Source of the DNA: Leifsonia sp. NPDC080035
GTDB lineage: Bacteria; Actinomycetota; Actinomycetes; Actinomycetales; Microbacteriaceae
DNA: 64,000 nt
Assembly: GCF_040050925.1 (NCBI RefSeq)
Contig: NZ_CP157390.1
Coordinates: 2,294,001 to 2,358,000, forward strand
Reading direction: 5' to 3'
The notes below the pieces were generated by a model. The model was not told where the DNA came from and searched no databases. It saw only the letters and a list, made by a program, of their open reading frames with translations. Each line of letters begins with the position of its first letter. The stretch's first letter is position 1. A program made the position numbers and the translations under genes. Shown piece by piece: positions 55,487 through 63,281 of the stretch.

Positions 55487-57001
55487 ATGCACGCAGCCCG
55501 TCTCACCCTCCAGCCCGCCGCGACGATCGGGGCGGTCAACCCCCGGCTCTACGGCTCGTTCCTCGAGCACCTGGGCCGGGCGGTCTACGACGGCATCTAC
55601 GAGCCGGGCCACCCTTCGGCCGATGCGGACGGCTTCCGGCGCGACGTCATCGACCTGGTGAAGGAACTCGGCGTCTCGGCGATCCGGTATCCCGGCGGCA
55701 ACTTCGTCTCGGGCTTCCGTTGGGAGGACTCCGTCGGGCCGCGCGAGCAGCGGCCCCGCCGGCTCGATCTGGCCTGGCACACCACCGAGACGAACGAGGT
55801 CGGGCTGCACGAGTTCCAGTCGTGGCTGGACAAGGTGGGCAGCGAGCTCATGCTCGCGGTCAACCTCGGCACGCGCGGTGTGCAGGAGGCTCTCGACCTG
55901 CTCGAGTACGCCAACCACCGCGGTGGCAGCGCCCTCTCGGACCAGCGAATCGCCAACGGACGCTCGGAGCCCTTCGACGTGCGCATCTGGTGCCTCGGCA
56001 ACGAGATGGACGGTCCGTGGCAGCTGGGCCACAGCTCGGCCGAGGAGTACGGGCGGTTGGCGGCGAAGACCGCCGGCGCGATGAAGGCGTACGATCCCGA
56101 CCTCGAACTCGTCGTGTGCGGCTCGTCGAGCTCGTCCATGCCGACCTTCGGCGAGTGGGAGCGGACCACGCTGACAGAGACCTACGAGCTCGTCGACTAC
56201 ATCTCGTGCCACGCCTACTACGAGAACACCGGCGACCTCGGCTCGTTCCTCGCGTCGGGCGTCGACATGGACTACTTCATCCGCAGCGTCATCGCCACCG
56301 CAGACCACGTGAAGGCCGTGCGCGGCAGCGACAAGCGCATCGACATCTCCTTCGACGAGTGGAACATCTGGTACAACACGCGTTTCGAGAACATCGACCG
56401 CATCACCGGCACCGACAACTGGCCGATCGCCCCGCGGCTGTTGGAGGACGTGTACACCGTGGCCGACGCGGTCGTCTTCGGCAGCCTCCTGATCACGATG
56501 CTGAAGCACGCCGACCGGGTCACCAGCGCCTCGCTCGCCCAGCTCGTCAACGTGATCGCCCCCATCATGACCGAGCCCGGCGGCCCGGCGTGGAAGCAGA
56601 CGACGTTCTTCCCGTTCGCCGCCACCTCGGCGCACGGCCGAGGTATCGCTCTCGACGTCGGCGTGCGCTCCGACACCTATGCGACCGAGCGCTTCGGCGA
56701 CGTGCCGCTGGTGGATGCCGTTGCGACCCACGACGAGGCCGCAGGGCGCTACGCGGTCTACGCGGTCAACCGCGCGGTCGACGCGCCCACCGAGCTCGTG
56801 ATCGACCTCGCGACGCTGGGGGCGGCGGGCCGCGACCTGCGCGTGTCCGCTCGCACGCTCTCCGACCCGGATCTCGACGCGGCCAACACGCTCGACGACC
56901 CGGAACGCGTCGCGCTCGCCGACCTCCCGGTCGCCCGCGACGGCGACACGATCCGACTGCGGCTGCCCGCCGTCTCGTGGACCGAGGTGCTGCTGGGCTG
57001 A
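55487..57001 (+). CDS. abfA2: Alpha-L-arabinofuranosidase (GH51), second paralogue
   Basis: 504 residues, strongly similar along its length to the GH51 at 48276. Acid/base E173 (WCLGNEMDGPWQ) and nucleophile E291 (SFDEWNIWY) are conserved. It ends the LacI-controlled ABC operon. CCGGAAGAAGC upstream of the ATG is the ribosome site. Having one GH51 at each end of the block suggests duplication and perhaps different linkage preference; the substitution of TRFENIDRIT for the DEHKESDEV segment after the nucleophile may matter. Confidence 0.94.
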   Translation: MHAARLTLQPAATIGAVNPRLYGSFLEHLGRAVYDGIYEPGHPSADADGFRRDVIDLVKELGVSAIRYPGGNFVSGFRWEDSVGPREQRPRRLDLAWHTTETNEVGLHEFQSWLDKVGSELMLAVNLGTRGVQEALDLLEYANHRGGSALSDQRIANGRSEPFDVRIWCLGNEMDGPWQLGHSSAEEYGRLAAKTAGAMKAYDPDLELVVCGSSSSSMPTFGEWERTTLTETYELVDYISCHAYYENTGDLGSFLASGVDMDYFIRSVIATADHVKAVRGSDKRIDISFDEWNIWYNTRFENIDRITGTDNWPIAPRLLEDVYTVADAVVFGSLLITMLKHADRVTSASLAQLVNVIAPIMTEPGGPAWKQTTFFPFAATSAHGRGIALDVGVRSDTYATERFGDVPLVDAVATHDEAAGRYAVYAVNRAVDAPTELVIDLATLGAAGRDLRVSARTLSDPDLDAANTLDDPERVALADLPVARDGDTIRLRLPAVSWTEVLLG

Positions 57002-57112
57002 CACACCGTGACGGCGACCCGACGCCGTGACAGCCCGTGCGCGCCCGCGCCCGGGTCGGCAGTGAGAAAGGGAACGAAGATGCTTCCATCACGCACCATG
57101 TCGGGATCGCTT

Positions 57113-57150
57113 GGCCGAGTACGCAGACCCTCTGTGTACTCGGCGGTTCC
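57113..57150. repeat. Intergenic palindromic repeat, family B copy 4 (short form)
   Basis: CCGAGTACGCAGA pairs with TCTGTGTACTCGG around a small loop; the third arm of the longer copies is missing. It follows the second GH51 gene and could end its transcript. The stretch 57002-57112 otherwise shows nothing I can assign. Confidence 0.7.
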
Positions 57151-57165
57151 CGATACCATCCCGGC

Positions 57166-57380
57166 ATGGTCTTCACCGTCGCGGTCTCGGGTTACCGCTC
57201 GCTCCGCGACCTCGTGCTGCCGCTCGGCCGGGTCACCGTCGTGACCGGAGCCAACGGCGGCGGCACGTCGTCGCTGTACCGCGCGCTGCGCCTGCTGGTG
57301 GTGTGTGGACGGGACGAGGTCGTCGTCGCGGGAGGGCGGGCTCGACTTCACCCTGTGGGCGGGTCGTGAGCTGACATCGT
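57166..57380 (+). pseudogene. Broken AAA/SMC-type ATPase, N-terminal remnant
   Basis: The frame from the ATG at 57166 gives FTVAVSGYRSLRDLVLPLGRVTVVTGANGGGTSSLYRALRLL, the start of a RecF/SMC-like AAA ATPase, but the P-loop Lys is replaced (GGGTSS, normally GSGKSS). The frame then shifts: EGGLDFTLWAGRE, the next expected block, lies in another frame near 57332-57370. No later ATPase parts are seen. TACCAT lies six bases before the ATG. The following 57381-57594 holds nothing I can assign. Confidence 0.65.
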
Positions 57381-57594
57381 GCGTCGTCGCGGCCATGCGT
57401 GCTTCTCCCGTCGCCTGGCACGACCTTGCGCCGTTGGAAGGCGCGGTCTGCGCGCCGCCCTCACCGGTCTTACGTCGTCCCGTCGGAACGGGAGGACATC
57501 CCGCCCCTCTGAGCCCCGCGGCTCCTCCCTTCTCCGCGTCGCCCCGGCGTGTCGGCGCGCATGTCCTCCTTTGCCGCCCATCCGCCGACGCGGA

Positions 57595-57993
57595 TCAGTG
57601 GTCCGATTCGATCGCGATGGTGTTACCGTCTGGATCCGCGATCCATGCGATGCGCCCTCCACCGGCACGCGGCCCGATCCCGTGCTCGTCCTGACCGAAA
57701 CCGTCATAGCGGGCGAACTCGCCGCCTGCCCGGGAGATCCCGTGGACGATCGCTTCGATGTCATCGACGTAGAAGGTTGCGACCGTTGAGGCCGTTCCTC
57801 CCGCAGCAGGAGTCTCGAACACGTTGAGCATCGTGCCCTGCCCGGCCCTGTAGAACCGTGCGCCCCCTTCGATGCCCGCGCTCGGACCCTCGCTTTCGGG
57901 CACGAGTCCCAGCACTCCCTCGTAGAACCCGACCGCCCGTCGAATATCGGTGACCCCGATCGATGCCCGAACGGGGTAGTCGCCCAACGCCAT
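57595..57993 (-). CDS. Glyoxalase/VOC-superfamily protein
   Basis: 132 residues, one VOC domain made of two beta-alpha-beta-beta-beta units: ASIGVTDIRRAVGFYEGVLGLVP and STVATFYVDDIEAIVHGISRAGGEF, ending IAWIADPDGNTIAIESDH (metal-type Glu). The family covers glyoxalase I, antibiotic-binding proteins and dioxygenases; the role here is unknown. TACAGT (58006-58001) lies seven bases before the ATG, so the message is probably leaderless. Confidence 0.82.
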   Translation of the reverse strand: MALGDYPVRASIGVTDIRRAVGFYEGVLGLVPESEGPSAGIEGGARFYRAGQGTMLNVFETPAAGGTASTVATFYVDDIEAIVHGISRAGGEFARYDGFGQDEHGIGPRAGGGRIAWIADPDGNTIAIESDH

Positions 57994-58040
57994 GTCCCGC
58001 ACTGTAGACCCGCGTTGGCCGGAACCCCGGTGAACGCAGC

Positions 58041-58097
58041 GCGCTCCCCGCGGCGCATCTCGAAACAGTGGCGGAGAATGCGGGATTCGAATCCCGG
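58041..58097 (-). repeat. Duplicated 3' end of tRNA-Ser with flank (degenerate copy)
   Basis: This stretch matches 58119-58175, offset 78 bases, with a handful of mismatches. It repeats the tRNA 3' acceptor strand, CCA and a complete T-arm (GGGATTCGAATCCC), plus about 28 bases of downstream flank, but no other tRNA parts. It looks like the scar of an element integrated at the tRNA 3' end, or a local tandem duplication. Confidence 0.75.
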
Positions 58098-58146
58098 TTA
58101 ATGCTGCGCACGCATCGCGCGCACCCCGCGGCGCAGCTCGAAACAA

Positions 58147-58234
58147 TGGCGGAGAATGGGGGATTCGAACCCCCGAGGGCTTGCACCCAACACGCTTTCC
58201 AAGCGTGCGCCATAGGCCACTAGGCGAATTCTCC
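58147..58234 (-). tRNA. tRNA-Ser (anticodon GGA)
   Basis: The minus strand reads GGAGAAT...ATTCTCC-G-CCA as the acceptor stem with an encoded CCA. The anticodon loop is CTTGGAAAG (anticodon GGA, codons UCC/UCU), a long variable arm follows, and the T-loop is GGTTCGAATCC. The length (88 with CCA) and long variable arm fit serine tRNA. Confidence 0.95.
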
Positions 58235-58335
58235 TTGGTCGCCATCCCCTCGCGGGCGACGGCTCACAGTATCTTACCGGAAGCCGAGGGCTGCCGATGC
58301 ACACGGGCTCCCAGCCGGACCCGCTACACTGGTTC

Positions 58336-58430
58336 CCGGCTCCCCACGTGGCGCCATCCAGGCCAACTCCCCCAGGGCGGAAACGCAGCAAGGGTAACCG
58401 GGCTCTGGCGGGTGCGTGGGGGGTCTTTTT
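58336..58430 (+). ncRNA. ffs: Signal recognition particle RNA (small bacterial type)
   Basis: About 95 bases with the conserved SRP helix 8: GGCCAACTCCCCCAGGG, then GGAAACGCAGCAAGGGTAACC, which holds the asymmetric and symmetric loops bound by Ffh. The 5' GGCTCCCCACG pairs with the 3' CGTGGGGGGTC, and a CTTTTT run ends the transcript. TACACT (58325-58330) is a suitable -10. Confidence 0.95.
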
Positions 58431-58482
58431 CGTTCAGCCTGCTGACACCGGCCCCGCGTAGAGTTAGCCCAGCGACACCGCG

Positions 58483-58500
58483 TTCTACGATCTGTAGAAT
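58483..58500 (+). promoter_or_regulatory. Perfect inverted repeat over the -10 of the DUF1254 gene
   Basis: TTCTAC-GATCT-GTAGAA (58483-58499) is a perfect 6-5-6 inverted repeat, and its right arm contains most of the -10 TAGAAT (58495-58500). A dimeric repressor bound here would block the promoter. No regulator gene is adjacent. Confidence 0.5.
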
Positions 58501-58526
58501 TGTCCTTCCGACGAGTCGAGGTGCTG

Positions 58527-59912
58527 ATGACCGATCACGGGAACACCGATCACGGATCCGCGGAGCACCTCGCGGTGCTGGCGTCCGAGGCGTTCGTCGT
58601 CGGCTACGCGCTCGTCGCGGACGTGGAGCAGGTCGAGCGGTTCGCCCGGGAGGGTGTCGGCGGCATCCCGTCGACGCCGTTCAACACGTTCGGTCACGCG
58701 CGCAGCCTCGCCGGCCCCGACGACACATTCGTGTCCATCAACAACGACACGGTGTACTCCATCGCCCAGGTCGACGTCGGCGCCGGCCCGCTCCTGCTGA
58801 GCGTCCCTGACGCGGGGGAGCGCTACTACGTCCTGCAGTTCGTGGACGCGTGGACGAACAACTTCGCGTACATCGGCACGCGGGCCACCGGGAACGGGGC
58901 CGGCGAGTTCCTGCTCGTGCCTCCGGGATGGACGCAGGCGGAGGGGGAGCCCGGCTCCGCCACCGTCGTGCCGTTCCCGACCCGCATCGCCACCATCGTC
59001 GGCCGCTGGGCCGTGGACGGGGAGGACGACCTCCCCGCGGTGCACGCCCTGCAGGACGCGCTGACCCTCGCGCCGCTGCTGCGCCCGTCCGGCGACGCCG
59101 ACGACCGCGACGCCTTCGCGGACGGCATCCCCGCCGTCCCGGAGAGCGGAAGCGAGGCGCTCACCTTCTTCGAGCGGATGCGCGTGTGGTCGCAGGCCTT
59201 CCCGCCCGCCGAGCACGACCGGGTGGCGCTCGCCAGCTACGAGGAGCTCGGCCTGACCGGTCCCGTCCCCATCGCCGACCAGCCGGACACGGTGAAGGCA
59301 GCGCTCGAGGCCGGGTACGCGGTCGGCAAGGAGGCCCTGGAGGCGAGCCTGCGCACGGGCGTCCCGTTGACCGACGGCTGGCAGGTGAACCTGCACGCGT
59401 TCGACTACAACACCGACTTCCTCGGGATCGGCACCATCGATTCCCCGGAGTGGCGGATGGCCGACCCGAAGACCCGGTACGCGCACCGCGCCGCGGCCGC
59501 GCTCGGCGGGCTGTGGGGCAATCACGCGTACGAGGCCGCCTACGTCGCGACCTACGTGGATGCGGACGGCGACGCGCTCAGCGGCGAGCACGTCTACCGC
59601 CTGCGACTGCAGCCGACCCCGCCGGTGGACGCCTTCTGGTCGATCACCATGTACGACCTCCCGCACTACTACCTGGTCGCCAACCCGATCGGGCGGTACT
59701 CGCTGGGGGACAGGACGCGGGGGATCGTGTACGACGACGACGGAGGACTGACCATCACGATGAGCGCCACCCGACCAACGGACGAGAGGGCCGCCGCCAA
59801 CTGGCTGCCGACGCCGGACGGAGCGTTCCGTCCGCTGCTGCGCATGTACGTGCCGCGCGCGGACGTGCTCACCGGCGCCTACCGGCTCGCGGCGATCGAG
59901 AAGGTCGCCTGA
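58527..59912 (+). CDS. DUF1254/DUF1214-domain protein
   Basis: 461 residues from the ATG at 58527. The N-terminal DUF1254 part has GIPSTPFNTFGHARSLAGPDDTFVSINNDTVYSIAQVDV, and the C-terminal DUF1214 part has LRLQPTPPVDAFWSITMYDLPHYYLVANPIGRYSLGDRT. These paired domains are widespread but their activity is not established to my knowledge. No signal peptide. An inverted repeat overlaps its -10. It ends three bases before pta, so the pair may be co-transcribed, but no functional link is obvious. Confidence 0.85.
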   Translation: MTDHGNTDHGSAEHLAVLASEAFVVGYALVADVEQVERFAREGVGGIPSTPFNTFGHARSLAGPDDTFVSINNDTVYSIAQVDVGAGPLLLSVPDAGERYYVLQFVDAWTNNFAYIGTRATGNGAGEFLLVPPGWTQAEGEPGSATVVPFPTRIATIVGRWAVDGEDDLPAVHALQDALTLAPLLRPSGDADDRDAFADGIPAVPESGSEALTFFERMRVWSQAFPPAEHDRVALASYEELGLTGPVPIADQPDTVKAALEAGYAVGKEALEASLRTGVPLTDGWQVNLHAFDYNTDFLGIGTIDSPEWRMADPKTRYAHRAAAALGGLWGNHAYEAAYVATYVDADGDALSGEHVYRLRLQPTPPVDAFWSITMYDLPHYYLVANPIGRYSLGDRTRGIVYDDDGGLTITMSATRPTDERAAANWLPTPDGAFRPLLRMYVPRADVLTGAYRLAAIEKVA

Positions 59913-59915
59913 GAC

Positions 59916-62063
59916 GTGGCACGTTCGCTCTACATCACCTCCGCAGAGGGCCACACCGGCAAGTCCACCATCGCGCTCGGCGTGCTGGAGGCGCTGCGCC
60001 ACTCCGTCGGCCGGGTCGGCGTCTTCCGGCCGATCGCGCGCTCGACGGTGGAGCGCGATTACGTCCTCGAGCTGCTGCTCGGCCGGGTCACCGCCGAGAT
60101 CGGCTACGACGAGGCGATCGGCGTCACCTACGAGGACGTCCACGCGGACGCGGACGCCGCCCTCGGTGAGATCGTCCGGAAGTTCCGGGCCGTGGAGGCG
60201 CGCAGCGACGCCGTCGTCATCATCGGCTCCGACTACACCGACATCGGCAGCCCCACCGAGCTCGGCTACAACGCGCGCATCGCGGCGAACCTGGGCGCGC
60301 CCGTCCTGCTGGTGCTCGGCGGCCGGATCGGCCAGGGCTTCGGCGAGCGGCTCGGCCAGGCGGACCCGCGATCGCCGGAGGAGCTGCGGCAGCTGGCCGA
60401 GCTCGCCGTCGTGGAGCTCCGCGCCGAGCATGCGGGACTGCTCGCCGTCGTCGCGAACCGCGCGGACGCGGCGAGGCTGGACGAGATCGTCGACGCCGTC
60501 GGGGACGCGGTCGCGAGCGCATCCGCCGTCGGCGGCGTGCGCCCCGCCGAGGCGGACCTGCCGCCGGTGTGGGCCGTCCCCGAGGACCCGTTCCTGGTCG
60601 CCCCGAGCATCCGCTCGATCATGGAGACGACCGACGCGACCCTGCTCGCCGGCGACGAGACCCTGCTCGCCCGTGAGGCGCTCGGCGTCGTCGTGGCGGG
60701 CATGTCGATGAACAACGTGCTGCCGCGGCTGGTGGAGGGATCGGTCGTCGTCGTGCCGGGCGACCGCACCGAGGTGCTGCTCGCCGTGCTGATGGCGAAC
60801 GCATCAGGCACCTTCCCGTCCATCGCCGGCATCGTCCTGAACGGCGGCTTCGACCTTCCCGAGCCGATCGGCCGGCTGCTGGCCGGCCTGCGCTCGCCGC
60901 TGCCGATCGTGCGCACGTCGCTCGACACCTACGAGACCGTGGTCAGGATCACCCACGCCAGAGGCCGCCTCGCCGCCGACTCCCAGCGCAAGTACGACAC
61001 CGCCCTTGCCCTGTTCGAGCGCCACGTCGATGCGGATGCGCTGCTCGCGCGGCTCGACGTCACGCGGCACGAGGTCGTCACACCGCTGATGTTCGAGTAC
61101 GACCTCATCGAGCGGGCGCGCGCGGCCGCCAAACACATCGTGCTCCCCGAGGGCGAGGACGACCGCATCCTGCGCGCGGCGCACACCCTGCTCGCGCGCG
61201 GCGTCGCCCGGCTGACGATCCTGGGCGAGCCGTTCGAGGTGCGCTCCCGCGCGATCGAGCTCGGTCTCGACCTCTCCGGCGCGGAGGTGCTCAGCCCCTT
61301 CGACGACGTGCTGCGGCTGCGGTTCGCCAACGAGTACGCGAAGCTGCGCGCGCACAAGGGGATCACGCTCGACCAGGCAGCGGACACCGTCACCGACTCG
61401 TCCTACTTCGGCACGATGATGGTGCACCTGGGGCTCGCCGACGGGATGGTCTCCGGTGCCGCGCACACCACGGCGCACACCATCCGTCCCGCGTTCGAGA
61501 TCATCAAGACCACTCCGGGTGTCTCCGTCGTCTCGAGCGTCTTCCTGATGGCGCTCGCCGACCGCGTCCTCGTCTACGGGGACTGCGCGGTCATCCCTGA
61601 CCCGACCGCCGAGCAGCTGGCCGACATCGCGGTGTCGTCCGCGCGCACGGCCGAGCAGTTCGGCATCGCGCCGCGGGTGGCGATGCTGTCCTACTCGACA
61701 GGCGACTCCGGCTCGGGGGAGGACGTGGACAAGGTGCGCACGGCGACCGCCCTGGTGCGCGAGCGCGCGCCGCAGCTGGCCGTGGCGGGGCCCATCCAGT
61801 ACGACGCCGCTGCGGATGCGGCGGTCGGGGCGGCGAAGATGCCAGGTTCGCAGGTGGCGGGACGGGCGACCGTGTTCATCTTCCCGGACCTGAACACCGG
61901 CAACAACACCTACAAGGCGGTGCAGCGCAGCGCGGGCGCCGTCGCGATCGGCCCGGTGCTGCAGGGCCTGCGCAAACCGATCAACGACCTGTCCCGCGGC
62001 GCGACCGTGGAGGACATCGTCAACACGGTCGCGATCACGGCGATCCAGGCGGCGTTGTCATGA
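59916..62063 (+). CDS. pta: Phosphate acetyltransferase (long form)
   Basis: 715 residues from a GTG. The N-terminal half is a dethiobiotin-synthetase-like P-loop domain (YITSAEGHTGKSTIALGV) plus a DRTGG regulatory domain; the C-terminal third is the catalytic PTA domain (IVLPEGEDDRILRAA, DSSYFGTMMVHLGLADGMVSGAAHTTAHTIRPA, and NTGNNTYKAVQRSAGAVAIGPVLQGL). It interconverts acetyl-CoA plus phosphate and acetyl phosphate plus CoA. Its stop overlaps the ackA start, so the two are coupled. Confidence 0.96.
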   Translation: MARSLYITSAEGHTGKSTIALGVLEALRHSVGRVGVFRPIARSTVERDYVLELLLGRVTAEIGYDEAIGVTYEDVHADADAALGEIVRKFRAVEARSDAVVIIGSDYTDIGSPTELGYNARIAANLGAPVLLVLGGRIGQGFGERLGQADPRSPEELRQLAELAVVELRAEHAGLLAVVANRADAARLDEIVDAVGDAVASASAVGGVRPAEADLPPVWAVPEDPFLVAPSIRSIMETTDATLLAGDETLLAREALGVVVAGMSMNNVLPRLVEGSVVVVPGDRTEVLLAVLMANASGTFPSIAGIVLNGGFDLPEPIGRLLAGLRSPLPIVRTSLDTYETVVRITHARGRLAADSQRKYDTALALFERHVDADALLARLDVTRHEVVTPLMFEYDLIERARAAAKHIVLPEGEDDRILRAAHTLLARGVARLTILGEPFEVRSRAIELGLDLSGAEVLSPFDDVLRLRFANEYAKLRAHKGITLDQAADTVTDSSYFGTMMVHLGLADGMVSGAAHTTAHTIRPAFEIIKTTPGVSVVSSVFLMALADRVLVYGDCAVIPDPTAEQLADIAVSSARTAEQFGIAPRVAMLSYSTGDSGSGEDVDKVRTATALVRERAPQLAVAGPIQYDAAADAAVGAAKMPGSQVAGRATVFIFPDLNTGNNTYKAVQRSAGAVAIGPVLQGLRKPINDLSRGATVEDIVNTVAITAIQAALS

Positions 62064-63253
62064 GCGCCGTCCTCGTGGTCAACAGCGGCTCGTCGTCGCT
62101 GAAGTACCAGCTGATCGACGCGGACAGCGGCGACGCCCTGGCCAGTGGGCTGGTCGAGCGCATCGGCGAGCCGTCCGGCCACATCCGGCACCGCGGGCCG
62201 GACGGGTCCAGCGAGCGCACGCTGCCCATCCCGGACCACACGGCGGGGTTCCGCGCGATGCTGGAGGCGTTCGAGGCGGACGGCCCCGACCTGGCGGAGC
62301 ATCCCCTCGCCGCGGTCGGTCACCGCGTGGTGCACGGCGGCAAGCGGTTCTTCGAGCCGACGATCGTCACGCCGCTCGTGGAGATCAACATCGAGGACCT
62401 CTCCGACCTAGCTCCCCTGCACAACCCGGCGAACCTGCAGGGGATCCGCGCGGCGAAGAAGGCGTTCCCCGATGTGCCGCACGTCGCGGTCTTCGACACC
62501 GCGTTCCACCAGACGCTCGACCCCGCCGCGTACACCTACGCGATCGACGCCGCGCTGGCCGAGAAGCACCGGGTGCGCCGGTACGGCTTCCACGGGACGT
62601 CGCACAAGTACGTCTCGGGACGCGTCGCCGCGGTGCTCGAGCGCCCGCTCGGCGACCTCAGGCAGATCGTGCTGCACCTCGGCAACGGGGCGTCGGCCTG
62701 CGCGGTCGACGGCGGACGCTCCGTCGACACCTCGATGGGCATGACGCCGCTGGAGGGCCTGGTCATGGGCACCCGCTCCGGCGACATCGACCCGGCCGTC
62801 CTCGTCCATCTCGCGCGCCGGGCCGGCCTCGGCATCGACGACCTGGACGACCTGCTCAACCGGCGCAGCGGCCTGCTCGGCCTCGCCGGTCACGGCGACA
62901 TGCGGGACGTCCGGCGCGCGGCTGAGTCCGGGGATGCGTCCGCGCGGCTCGCGATCGACGTCGTGGTGCACCGCCTCAAGCACTACATCGGGGCGTACAC
63001 CGCCATCCTCGGCGGTCTCGACGCGCTCACCTTCACCGCGGGCGTCGGCGAGCACAATCCGTGGCTGCGCGCAGAGGTCTGCGCCGGACTGGAGGGGCTC
63101 GGCATCCGGATCGACCCGCGCCGGAACGAGGCGGAGAGGGACGACGCGCGCGTCATCTCGACCGACGACTCCCCGGTGACGGTTCTGGTGGTGCCGACGA
63201 ACGAGGAACTGGAGATCGCCCGGCAGAGCCTGCAGGCGGTCGGCGAGGGCTGA
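62060..63253 (+). CDS. ackA: Acetate kinase
   Basis: 397 residues with the ASKHA-fold motifs of acetate kinase: VNSGSSSLKYQLID, HRVVHGG, VFDTAFHQTLDPAAYTYAI, RYGFHGTSHKYVSG, HLGNGASACAVDGGRSVDTSMGMTPLEGLVMGTRSGDIDP and FTAGVGEHNPWLR. It makes ATP and acetate from acetyl phosphate, or runs in reverse for acetate uptake. The ATG overlaps the pta stop (ATGA). Confidence 0.97.
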   Translation: MSAVLVVNSGSSSLKYQLIDADSGDALASGLVERIGEPSGHIRHRGPDGSSERTLPIPDHTAGFRAMLEAFEADGPDLAEHPLAAVGHRVVHGGKRFFEPTIVTPLVEINIEDLSDLAPLHNPANLQGIRAAKKAFPDVPHVAVFDTAFHQTLDPAAYTYAIDAALAEKHRVRRYGFHGTSHKYVSGRVAAVLERPLGDLRQIVLHLGNGASACAVDGGRSVDTSMGMTPLEGLVMGTRSGDIDPAVLVHLARRAGLGIDDLDDLLNRRSGLLGLAGHGDMRDVRRAAESGDASARLAIDVVVHRLKHYIGAYTAILGGLDALTFTAGVGEHNPWLRAEVCAGLEGLGIRIDPRRNEAERDDARVISTDDSPVTVLVVPTNEELEIARQSLQAVGEG

Positions 63254-63281
63254 GCGGACGGACTGAGCGACGGAGCGTGGG

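Noticed and set aside
57305..57694. 129-residue plus-strand ORF overlapping the ATPase remnant
   Set aside because: Only its first part (EGGLDFTLWAGRE) resembles a protein, as the frameshifted continuation of the ATPase. The remainder is low complexity and runs antisense into the glyoxalase gene.
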